Both the position numbers and the translations under genes were made by a program. This document shows, piece by piece, positions 1 through 7,798 of a DNA stretch of 64,000 nucleotides. The DNA comes from Anthoceros angustus (Eukaryota; Streptophyta; Anthocerotopsida; Anthocerotales; Anthocerotaceae), in assembly GCA_010909165.1 (NCBI GenBank), contig VJWM01000282.1, positions 1-64,000 on the forward strand, in the 5' to 3' direction. The notes under the pieces were generated by a model that was given only the letters and a program-made list of their open reading frames with translations, had not been told where the DNA came from and ran no database searches. Positions within the stretch are counted from its first letter, which is position 1, and the number at the start of each line of letters is the position of its first letter.

Positions 1-7
1 GGATGAT

Positions 8-1354
8 TTGGAACTAGCTGCTCCTCTGCTTGTTGTCAATCCACAAGCTCAGGCTCCACCTGTAGGCCTCAATCCAGCTCCGGTCAACCCTGTTTTTGCC
101 ATTCCACCCTTGCCAGAAGACGAGGAGGTAATTCCAGATGCAGAGGGGGTGCCTGACCTAGATGTTGCAGATGTTGCTGACCCTGACTTAGGTCAGCCTG
201 TTCACCTAGCTCAGCCTGATCCCCTTGATCCTGACTATGAGCCTGAACAGCAGCTTGCTGAACCTGAACCAGATTTTGTTCCTAGGCGATCCAGCAGACA
301 TAGGCCACCACCTGCAGAATGGAGAGAACCTCGATATCAGTCTGTGGACTTTAGAACCCACCTTGTTCCAAGCCTTGCTGTTAGCACAGTTCTGCCAGAC
401 GAACCTACCAGCTTGTCTCAAGCTTTCAATGGCCCTGAACATGTGCAGTGGAAGGCCGATGTGGAGGATGAGTACCAGTCCCTCGTTAAGAACAAGACCT
501 GGGTGCTTGCGGATCTTCCACCAGGGCGCAAGGCTATATCCTGCAAATGGGTCTTTAAATTAAAACTCAATGCAAAAGGAGAAGTTGCCAGGTTTAAGGC
601 ACGCCTTGTGGCCAGGGGATTTACGCAAGTGGAAGGCCTAGACTACCAGGAAACATTCTCACCTGTAGTTCGCAGCCAGTCCATTAGGCTGATCCTAGCC
701 TATGCAACAGAGTTCGACCTTGATCTCCAGCAGATGGACGTCTGCATGGCGTTCTTGTATGGAGCTCTCGATGAGGAGCTGTATATGCTCCAACTAGAGG
801 CTTATGAGGACCCTACACATCCCAACAAGGTATTGAAACTCCTGAAGTGCATTTACGGCCTGAAGCAAAGCGGAAGGGTTTGGTATATTACAATGCATTT
901 GTACCTGCTCAGCATCGACTTTGTTCAAAACACTGCTGACACAAATGTGTATAAGCTTACCCAAGGGCCCTCCATTGTCCTTCTGGCGCTGTACGTGGAT
1001 GATGTGATCCTCGCAACCAATGATCAAGCACTGCTGTCAGTAGTCAAGCAAAAGCTTCACAACAGGTTTCACATGAAGGACATTCGGGAGCTGAAATTCT
1101 GTCTGGGTATACAACTGTTTCGAGTTAGGGATGCGGGCCTGATGTACATACACCAGTATAAGTACATCAACGAAATTCTTAAGAAGTTCAACCTTGATCA
1201 AGCTCGGCCAGCAACTACCCCTTATGCAACAGGTACCAAGCTCCTACGCTCACAGTGCCCACAGTCAGCAGATGAGATCAAAGATATGGCTGACGTACCT
1301 TATAGGCATCCAGAGGCAACCTCCTTTTATGTGAATTGGACCGGGCCGTATTGA
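8..1354 (+). CDS. copia pol: integrase-RT linker and reverse transcriptase (element 1, 5'-truncated)
   Basis: An open frame of 448 residues. Residues 1-95 are the acidic, proline-rich linker after integrase, ending with RRSSRHRPPP. From about residue 150 the RVT_2 domain runs with KTWVLADLPPGRKAISCKWV, KARLVARGFTQVEGLDY and the first catalytic Asp in LQQMDVCMAFLYG (consensus MDVKTAFLNG, so the neighbours are altered). The second catalytic box is LYVDDVILATND near residue 332. The frame continues through FCLGIQL to a stop at 1352. The true polyprotein starts upstream of the window, so the first Met is not a real start. It is closely similar to the RT of element 2 on the other strand. The product would copy element RNA in virus-like particles. 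Confidence 0.9.
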   Translation: MELAAPLLVVNPQAQAPPVGLNPAPVNPVFAIPPLPEDEEVIPDAEGVPDLDVADVADPDLGQPVHLAQPDPLDPDYEPEQQLAEPEPDFVPRRSSRHRPPPAEWREPRYQSVDFRTHLVPSLAVSTVLPDEPTSLSQAFNGPEHVQWKADVEDEYQSLVKNKTWVLADLPPGRKAISCKWVFKLKLNAKGEVARFKARLVARGFTQVEGLDYQETFSPVVRSQSIRLILAYATEFDLDLQQMDVCMAFLYGALDEELYMLQLEAYEDPTHPNKVLKLLKCIYGLKQSGRVWYITMHLYLLSIDFVQNTADTNVYKLTQGPSIVLLALYVDDVILATNDQALLSVVKQKLHNRFHMKDIRELKFCLGIQLFRVRDAGLMYIHQYKYINEILKKFNLDQARPATTPYATGTKLLRSQCPQSADEIKDMADVPYRHPEATSFYVNWTGPY

Positions 1355-1488
1355 TCTGCGGTCGATCTTGCCTCACGATTTCTTGAGAACCCCGGAAGAG
1401 TGCATTGGACAGCTGTCAAGAGGATCTTCCGTTACCTCAAAGGCACCCGCACCTATGGCCTTATGTACAAGCGTAGTGGTGCCTCGCG

Positions 1489-1968
1489 GTGATCTGGTTT
1501 CCTTGGCGATTGGGGCTCACTCGACTCGGGAGGAGCTTATCGACATATTGCTTCCTCCTTAGCTCAGCTGTTGTCAACTGGAGCAGTAAAAAACAGCCCT
1601 CTATTGCCCTCAGCTCTACAGAGGCTGAGTATAAATCTATGACTGAAGCCTCCAAGGAAGCTGAATGGGCACGTGGTTTCCTTGCTTCCCTTGGACAGGT
1701 CCAACAGCAGCCGACTCTGATCCTCTGCGATAACACCGGAGCCCTCGAGTTAGTTGCCAAGCCCACCTTTCATGCTAGGACGAAACATATTGAAATTCAG
1801 CATCACTATATACGAGATGTTGTTGCTCGGGGCGTGATCAAGGTGGATTACATTGGGACTGATGAGAACACGGCCGATATCCTCACGAAAGGCCTACCCA
1901 AGCACAAACATTACGTTCACATGCAAGGGCTAGGGCTACATGACTTTTCAGCGTCTTTTGAACAGTGA
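1489..1968 (+). CDS. copia pol: RNase H domain (element 1)
   Basis: This frame carries the copia RNase H signature: STYCFLLSSAVVNWSSKKQ, the conserved LSSTEAEYKSMTEASKEAEW, LCDNTGALELVAKPTFHART, KHIEIQHHYIRDVV and NTADILTKGLPK, ending about 20 nt before a G-run. The domain removes RNA from RNA-DNA hybrids during reverse transcription. It is separated from the RT frame by a disturbed stretch (1355-1488) in which RYLKGTRTYGLMYKRSGA can still be read in another frame, so at least two indels lie between RT and RNase H. Confidence 0.88.
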   Translation: MIWFPWRLGLTRLGRSLSTYCFLLSSAVVNWSSKKQPSIALSSTEAEYKSMTEASKEAEWARGFLASLGQVQQQPTLILCDNTGALELVAKPTFHARTKHIEIQHHYIRDVVARGVIKVDYIGTDENTADILTKGLPKHKHYVHMQGLGLHDFSASFEQ

Positions 1969-2181
1969 GCTGCAGACTTATCTAGTGAGAAAAGGGGGGG
2001 TGGAAGCCCTGCTTCCTGGTTGTGATGTTTGCAGTTCTCAGCCAGACACCTGCAGCACAGAGCACACGCTGAAGTCAGTGTTTTTAGGCACCTACGTAAC
2101 ACACATGAGCTGTAAGGAGGATGAAGCTTCACGCTTACCTAATCTCCTGTCCAGCTCTAGTCGAACCCGACCTCTTTCAGC

Positions 2182-2634
2182 TTATGCAGCAACGATGGTG
2201 TTTTCTAGCTGCTGCACAAGCCCCTGCCTACTCTCTTCAGTCTCCTCAGGGCTTGGAGACTTGGTTTCTCTTGCGTCCCTCTTCCTTACTTTTCCCACAA
2301 TCAGGGACACATTCAGCTCACAGTGGTAGTTTCCTAGGCGCACATACTGTCCCACAATATGCTTCCTATCCCACTCCCAGCCTCTTATGACCTCCTCCTT
2401 ATCCAGAGGCACCTCCTCTTCTGAGGAAGCCTCCGTGCTTGAGGTTGTAGGCTGTGGGCTAGGTGCCCGTTGCTGTGGACTAGCTGCTCGCTGTCTCCTT
2501 CTTTTCTTCGAGGAAGGACGAGCCTGATGCTCCTTGCCGATGCGAGTTCTCATGATGGCCAGGCGTAGCAGGTGGATCAGCAGGAACATGACCAGCTCGA
2601 CTGCTGCAGCTGTGGGAGCAAGATTGGTTGTCAT
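2182..2634 (-). CDS. antisense ORF between RNase H and 3' LTR of element 1; membrane-anchored basic protein
   Basis: An open frame on the strand opposite to pol. The frame is open from 2709, but the Met at 2634 is favoured because the product (about 150 residues) then aligns with the antisense ORF of element 2. It starts MTTNLAPT, has one hydrophobic segment (ELVMFLLIHLLRLAIM, residues ~13-28), then MRTRIGK, a basic/proline/serine region (KKRRRQRAAS), an acidic patch, and a C-terminal block WEWDRKHIVGQYVRLG...LNVSLIVGK. I recognise no family. The layout suggests a single-pass membrane protein with a basic tail. Expression would need an antisense promoter in or near the 3' LTR. Function unknown. 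Confidence 0.6.
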   Translation of the reverse strand: MTTNLAPTAAAVELVMFLLIHLLRLAIMRTRIGKEHQARPSSKKRRRQRAASPQQRAPSPQPTTSSTEASSEEEVPLDKEEVIRGWEWDRKHIVGQYVRLGNYHCELNVSLIVGKVRKRDARETKSPSPEETEESRQGLVQQLENTIVAA

Positions 2635-2805
2635 CTTGCTCGCCGTCTCCTTATTACGCCTCCCCGGCTCTGTCCTGCAGAATTCGAAGGGGCATGCTGC
2701 CGCCAACATCGCGTGAGGCCGAGCGTGATGATGTTTTCGCCCGTCTTTACGCTTGTCCTTCAGTCTCCGTGCAAGCCAGCTGAAGCCGCGACGACACGGC
2801 TAAGG

Positions 2806-2817
2806 CTAAGAGGGGGG
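2806..2817 (+). other. polypurine tract before the 3' LTR of element 1
   Basis: A purine-rich run (GGCTAAGAGGGGGG) directly abuts TGTTAAGGG, the usual placement for plus-strand priming. A second G-run at 1987-1999 (GAGAAAAGGGGGGG), just after pol, resembles a second tract; element 2 also has a G-run just after RNase H. Confidence 0.65.
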
Positions 2818-2996
2818 TGTTAAGGGAATTAACCTTAGCCTAAGTTAGGGTTAGTATGTTTATGGGTTATTTATATGTGAGTTAGGTTAAGTAGTGAACC
2901 GTTATTTATTGATTATGTATTTAAGACCTTTTTGACACATCAATTATTATTCTTGTTTTCAATGTTCTGCTCTCTCGTCCACCACTCGTTCCTTCA
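2818..2996 (+). repeat. 3' LTR of element 1 (boundaries tentative)
   Basis: This starts TGTTAAGGG right after the polypurine tract and could end CCTTCA at 2996, giving 179 bp with TG...CA ends, close to the 180-bp LTRs of element 2. A TATA-like TATTTAAGACC lies at ~2917. The right boundary is inferred from TG/CA ends and length only, because the partner LTR is outside the window. Confidence 0.5.
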
Positions 2997-3206
2997 TAGG
3001 TTGCGAAAGTGAGGCCTCCCTTGTGGCCTCATGAGATTAGGCTCCGGTGACAAACTGGCGGTGAGGCGGACCCGGCAAGCCGGACGCGCTCGGCTCCGGA
3101 GCACCTATGGCGAAGGGAGTATCGGGTGCTCCGGGCGCATGTGGAAGAGGCAATCTAGCAAATTGACTCGGATTTTGCCTACTACCACGCTGAGCTTCTC
3201 AAGGCG

Positions 3207-3815
3207 TTGGAGGCTTCTCAGCGCCCGCTACAACTGGACGGACCTCCGGAAGGGTCAGAAGGAGTGGAAGGGGAAGAAAGGCATGGGGACAGCACTTGGG
3301 CCTTGGTGGCCTTGTTTGGTGACGACGGCAGCGGAGGAGAGGAGCCCCAGGAGGAGCATGATGCGGCCAACGTAACTGACCTTGAGGTAAGCCAGCCGCA
3401 ACCCGCCAGGAAGGATAGGAGCGAGGACCCCGAAAGGGGTGGGGAAGGAGGAAACCAACCGGACCCAAGCCAGGAAGGGGGGCCGGTGAGTGAGGATGGG
3501 CCCCCAACAGTCGAGGGTCCGGTGGTCGGGGGTCCGGGTCTTGAGGACCGGACCCTGGTAATAAGGTCGGACCTTGAGGTCCGAACCCCAGAGACAAGAC
3601 CGGACCCTGAGGTCCGGACTCTGGGAATAAGGCCGACTCCTGAAGATCGGACCCCGGAGTCGAGACCGGACCCCAAGGTCCGGACTCAGGAGGAGAGAGG
3701 GAGTCACCCCCGACGTGCTCAGGAGGAGCAGTCAACCGGTGGTCCTACAGGGTGGGGACCCACTCGAGGGCCAGGAGAGGAGGATGTGGTGGTTACTGCG
3801 GTTGTCGACCGGTAG
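3207..3815 (+). CDS. ORF with five 11-residue repeats; possible gag-like remnant
   Basis: An open frame of about 200 residues, rich in E, G, P and D. From about residue 110 it holds five tandem 11-residue repeats of the form DPEVRTPETRP (33-bp DNA period, ~3538-3693). The same frame runs back to ~3105 through one stop as YRVLRAHVEEAI and QIDSDFAYYHAELLKALEAS, which looks helical, so the original ORF was longer. I recognise no domain. It lies between the element 1 LTR and an LTR-like stretch, so it may be the coding part of a non-autonomous or gypsy-type element. Confidence applies to an expressed ancestral protein, not to a function. Confidence 0.35.
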   Translation: MEASQRPLQLDGPPEGSEGVEGEERHGDSTWALVALFGDDGSGGEEPQEEHDAANVTDLEVSQPQPARKDRSEDPERGGEGGNQPDPSQEGGPVSEDGPPTVEGPVVGGPGLEDRTLVIRSDLEVRTPETRPDPEVRTLGIRPTPEDRTPESRPDPKVRTQEERGSHPRRAQEEQSTGGPTGWGPTRGPGEEDVVVTAVVDR

Positions 3816-4537
3816 ATTTAACGATGTGGTCTCGGGAAGGGGAAGGGGACCGGCCTCACGGATCATCCGATTGCGCCGCTGAATCGCGGGAGTAGGGTCA
3901 TCATACCGGCGGAACCAATGGCATCCCAGGCCCACCATGGCAGCGGAGATAGGTGGGGAAGTAAGATGGTAGGCGGCCGATTAGGGCACGGCGGCCACCA
4001 TAGGAGTAATAAAGCGCGACCTTGGGCGTAGTATAAGAGGGGTCAGCGCTCTAGTAAAGTATCTTTCTCTTGGTGTGGATTGGCGTTTTCTTACGAGACC
4101 CTTGTCGTCTTCTTGCTAACGTGAGTCTGAGTCATCGAGGTGCACGGCCTCCCGGAGGCGATCGAGGTCATGGTGTCGGACCCTAACGTGTGGTGGTGTG
4201 TGCAGGGACGAACGATCGGAGACCCTTGCTCGTCCAGAGCAGCGAGCCGACGTTGGGCGGACCGGAACGTGTGAACCAGAGGAACTCCGGGAGGGCGTGC
4301 AGAGCCCGGACGGAGAGGCCCGGTGAACGACGGAGGAGGTCCGGACCACGCAGCCCATCCGCTTTTTTCCCAAGAACGATGAGTGTAGCGAGAGTGGTAG
4401 GAGGGACAAACTAGAAGAACGAGGGACGGACTGGAATGATACGGACGCGAACGAGTCCTTAAACGTTTGGCCACGCCGAGCCTATTCGGTGGACGTTACG
4501 GGTAGTTAGTCGTAAAACGATAAACGTGTGTGCTTGA
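3816..4537. other. LTR-like, GC-rich non-coding stretch
   Basis: No convincing gene. A TATA-like GTAGTATAAGAGGGG at ~4026-4040, followed by pyrimidine-rich DNA, looks like an LTR promoter. No second copy is present in the window, so it could be a solo LTR or the left end of element 0. The rest is GC-rich and featureless. Confidence 0.3.
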
Positions 4538-5653
4538 GTGCAAGCAGTCACGCGTGGGGTGAAAGCGATTGAAAGCGGCAAGCAGACCTATCATTCTCTT
4601 GGGAGGCGGACTCCTTACTACAGCGACAAAGGGATTGTCTTGGCCGGGCTGTCAGAAAAGTCCCGCCACACCGGCTTGGATTTGAAAGAGATTGGTGAGC
4701 CGCGATTGTGCCAAGGGTGCTTGATGGGAAAGCTTCACCGAACCAAGTTCCCAAGGATTGGAGCACGTCGAGCGGCAAAGGAGTTGGAGCTTGTACACAC
4801 CAATGTGTGTGGACCAATGAAGAACCCTGCCCATGGAGGAGCCCACTACATTCTAGTGTTTGTGGATGACTTCACAAGGAGGAGTTGGACATATCTTTTA
4901 AAGGAGAAGTCTGAAGTGTTCAAGATATTCAAGGAGTGGAAAGCCTTGGTGGAGAACGAAAGTGGAGAATGCCTCAAGACACTTAGGAGTGACAATGGAG
5001 GAGAATACATCTCTTCTCAATTCAAAAACTTTTGCAAGGAGTATGGCATTCGGAGGCGACTAACAATTCCTCACACACCGGAGCAAAATGGAGTGGCGGA
5101 GTGCAAGCTAAGGAGCCTAGTGGAGGCGGCCAAGTGCATGCTCCATCAAAGTGGGTTGGAGGTACGTTTTTGGGGAGAGGCTCTTGCTACAGCAATTCAT
5201 GTTTTGAATAGAGTTCCAACCAAGCCTGTACCTAGAATGACCCCAGAGGAGGCATAGTCAAGTGTCAAACCTAACGTGAGTCATTTTAGGACCTTTGGTT
5301 CTGAGGTTTATGCTGATGTTCCAAAGCAAAACCGAACCAAGTGGGATCCGAAAGGCATCCAGTGCATCATGCTTGGGTACTCCGATGAGGTAAAGGGGTA
5401 TAGATTATACGACCCTACAACCAAGAAAATCATTTTCAGTAGGGATGTTGTTTTTCATGAGGTTGTGGAACCTAACAAAGGAGTGGGAGCAACACAAGTT
5501 GTCATTAAGAAGTTGAAGGAGCGTGAAGAAGCACAAGACTTGGTTCTTGAGCAACCTACTCTTGAGCATGCTCAACCTGTCCCTGAGCATGAGCAACCTC
5601 TACCACAAGGTGATGTAGAAGGTGGAGAAGCCCCGGATATCGAGGATATATGA
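4538..5653 (+). pseudogene. copia pol fragment: GAG-pre-integrase, integrase core, linker (element 0)
   Basis: Translation shows GAG-pre-integrase (LCQGCLMGKLHRTKFPR) and the integrase core. The catalytic set is damaged: the first Asp is replaced in LVHTNVCGP (normally HTDVCGP), the second is present in LRSDNGGEY, and the Glu box reads QNGVAECK rather than NGVAERK. A TAG at ~5255 splits the frame; integrase resumes at 5276 with HFRTFGSEVYADVP and KGYRLYDP, then an acidic, proline-rich linker up to 5653. It is truncated upstream and interrupted downstream by element 2. The other half lies at 12255-12372. Confidence 0.85.
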
Positions 5654-5684
5654 AGAGGAGCGAGATCGAAGAATCCAAGAGGAG

Positions 5685-5689
5685 CCGCC
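5685..5689. repeat. target site duplication CCGCC, left copy of element 2
   Basis: CCGCC at 5685-5689 matches CCGCC at 12250-12254 just outside the two LTR ends. This shows one integration event and fixes both element boundaries. Confidence 0.93.
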
Positions 5690-5869
5690 TAACACGAGAG
5701 TGATGTATTTGTGCACACACAAATATATGCTCTTATAGTTGAATAATTAGAAGAATGATTTTTCAAAAGTACAAAAGTGTTTTTATACTAAACCCTAATA
5801 CAAAAAGTCATCTGGATATGTAATGCTTAAACATACCTAAACTACGTTGAAGGTTTACTAACCCTAACA
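5690..5869 (-). repeat. 3' LTR of element 2
   Basis: 180 bp, read on the - strand as TGTTAGGGTTAG...CTCTCGTGTTA. It differs from the LTR at 12070-12249 at about six positions, mostly transitions, with no indels. Confidence 0.95.
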
Positions 5870-5882
5870 CTCCCTCTTAAAC
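5870..5882 (-). other. polypurine tract of element 2
   Basis: The - strand reads TTTAAGAGGGAG just before the TGTTAGGG start of the 3' LTR, correct in place and composition for plus-strand priming. A longer G-run lies at ~6666-6690, just after RNase H. Confidence 0.85.
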
Positions 5883-6052
5883 GAGACTAGTTTAACTGAA
5901 CAACACTGTATGTTACGCTTAAACCCTGTACCCGTTCCAAGTGACGCCATCGTACATCTGTATCATCTTGGCGGTGGGGCATAGCCATCATCATACAAAA
6001 CACAGGCTCCACGCCCCAGCCCGAGAGTAAAGACTAAACGCTTCAGCTTAAG

Positions 6053-6514
6053 ATGACGAACCTGGCGGTAGCAATGGCATTGTTCCAGCTTTACGTTTTC
6101 TGCATCCTCAATCTGTTGATTGTCATTATGAGGACAAGAAGCGGGAAACTATACACAGCTAGCGCACCAATGGGGAGTAGAAGGAGGATCAGAGCAGCTG
6201 CGAATAGCAGACGGGAAACCAGATCCGCATAGATTCCACAAACAGCTGAGACAGAAGATTGGGACGAGAGACACTGCGTTGGTGCTACAGTGCGCCTAGG
6301 AGGCTGCAGGGTCTCTCTCAACATCAGCCTCAGTTGGAGGAAATTAGGTCCGAATGCTCCCTCTGCCAGCAATACCCAGTCTCCCGACTGGGACATCTCA
6401 GAGGAAACAACCCTGGTTCGTCCTCTCAGGGAAACCATCGTATTGATGGATCGCCTGAAGAGTGCATATCACTTGGAGGTAGATGCAGTCAAGAAGGAGG
6501 ACTCGGAGGGATAA
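6053..6514 (+). CDS. antisense ORF of element 2, homologous to that of element 1 (one stop)
   Basis: Element 2 is on the - strand, so this + strand frame is antisense to pol. ATG at 6053 opens MTNLAVAMALFQLYVFCILN, a hydrophobic segment, then IMRTRSGK, a basic stretch (RRRIRAAA) and a TAG at 6230-6232 after 59 residues. The same frame resumes at once and runs to 6514 with DWDERHCVGATVRLGG, VSLNISLSWRK and ISEETTLVRPLRETIV, about 153 codons in all. Each block has a counterpart in order in the element 1 antisense ORF (MTTNLA, IMRTRIGK, WEWDRKHIVGQYVRLG, LNVSLIVGK, QLENTIV). Likely a small membrane-anchored basic protein; function unknown. Confidence 0.62.
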
Positions 6515-6708
6515 CGAACAACAGGTGATTGGGTTTGCAGGAAGCTTCATCCACCTGTGCCCATTAGCTGTTTCATGTTGTTACTAAGCACACGTTTGTA
6601 TGTGACAGGTAGTAGCCTCGCTGGTGAGAGAGGCACATCTCAGAATTCGGAATTCCAACTAGGGAGCTTTTTCCCCCCACCCCCCCAACATCAGATAAGT
6701 CTAGGAGA

Positions 6709-7293
6709 CTATCCTGTTTTTGGGTCGAAGTATGCTGAGAAGTCGACCAACCCAAGGCCTGCCATATGAAAATAGTGCTTGTGTTTGGACAAAGCTTTAG
6801 TCAAGATGTCTGCAGTATTTTCTTCTGTAGGAACATAGGCAACTTTCACTGCTCCTTTAGCAACCACATCACGGATATAGTGATGATGTATTTCAATGTG
6901 TTTTGTCCTTGCATGGAACCTTGAGTTACCAACAAGGTCCGATCTTTGAAATATTATCACCTTTGTATTGTCGTGGGTTCTTGCTGATTGGCGGCGAGGA
7001 AAGCGTTCCCATTCTACCTCCTTCGAGGCCTCAGTAAGACTCTTATACTCGGCTTCAGTGGATGATAATGCTACCGTAGTTTGTTTCTTGCTGCTCCAGT
7101 TGACAGTAGCGGAAGACAGCAAAAAACAATAGGTGGAAAGACTTTTCCTGGAGTCTCCATTTGATGCCCAGTCTGCATCAGTATATCCAGTAAGGGTAAG
7201 TGTGCCCGTCTTACTACTTCTGTACTGTAGCCCGTAAAATTGGGTGCCCTTTAGGTAGCGAAATACTTGCTTTACGGCTACCCAATGTGTCAT
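6709..7293 (-). CDS. copia RNase H (element 2)
   Basis: The frame has VKQVFRYLKGTQFYGLQYRS, the Asp box YTDADWASNGDSRKS, STYCFLLSSATVNWSSKKQ, LSSTEAEYKSLTEASKEVEW, FHARTKHIEIHHHYIRDVV and NTADILTKALSKHKHYFHM. About 195 residues, typical length. A small disruption near 6960-7000 alters the CDN box. Confidence 0.92.
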   Translation of the reverse strand: MTHWVAVKQVFRYLKGTQFYGLQYRSSKTGTLTLTGYTDADWASNGDSRKSLSTYCFLLSSATVNWSSKKQTTVALSSTEAEYKSLTEASKEVEWERFPRRQSARTHDNTKVIIFQRSDLVGNSRFHARTKHIEIHHHYIRDVVAKGAVKVAYVPTEENTADILTKALSKHKHYFHMAGLGLVDFSAYFDPKTG

Positions 7294-7417
7294 ACCAGGC
7301 TTCTCCAGGAACTGGGAAAGCGTGCTTACAATGAAGGCTATATCTGGTCTAGTCCAGTTAGCGATAAATAGCAGGCTTCCTACGGCATATGCATGGGTAT
7401 GCCGACTCTTCTGTTCT

Positions 7418-7696
7418 TCAGTCGATGGGCATTGTAAACTGGTTAGTTGAAGACCGATTCTTTGCGAGTCGTGGTAGTCGGGCTTGGTCCAATTTGAACT
7501 TGACTAACAATTGTTGGATATACTTGTACTGGTGTATAATTAGAAGGCCCTCTTCTCGAACACGAAGAAGCTGTATCCCCAGACAGAACTTGAGTTCACC
7601 TATGTCCTTCATGTCATACTTAGTGTTGAGCATGTTCTTTACTTCTATAAGCAAACTGCTGTCATTTGTGGCAAGTATAAGATCATCTACGTACAA
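7418..7696 (-). CDS. copia RT, YVDD half (element 2)
   Basis: Starts with the RT active site MYVDDLILATND, then FCLGIQLLRVREEGLLIIHQ and the connecting segment KYIQQLLVKFKLDQAR. It is separated from the preceding RT frame by indels at 7697-7800 and degenerates after 7460 before RNase H. Confidence 0.88.
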   Translation of the reverse strand: MYVDDLILATNDSSLLIEVKNMLNTKYDMKDIGELKFCLGIQLLRVREEGLLIIHQYKYIQQLLVKFKLDQARLPRLAKNRSSTNQFTMPID

Positions 7697-7798
7697 GGCC
7701 AGAATAACAAACCTGTGGTCTTGTGTGAGTCTATATACATTGCTGTCGGCTGCACTTTGCTCGAAAGACTGCGATAGCTATTCATGTGTATTGAGATA

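Larger units (their letters stand above)
1..2996 (+). mobile_element. Ty1/copia element 1, 3' part (pol end to 3' LTR)
   Basis: The window opens inside the pol gene of a copia element on the + strand. In order it shows the integrase-RT linker, RVT_2 reverse transcriptase, RNase H, an ~850-bp post-pol region holding an antisense ORF, a G-rich polypurine tract, and an LTR-like segment starting TGTTAAGGG. The 5' half lies outside the window, so no target duplication can be tested. The reading frame breaks near 1355-1488, so this copy is probably dead. Confidence 0.85.

Noticed and set aside
3218-3735. Long - strand ORFs (150-178 codons) opposite the 11-residue repeat ORF
   Set aside because: They are shadows of the same GC-rich 33-bp repeats, all frames being open there; the + frame has the better composition and runs further upstream.
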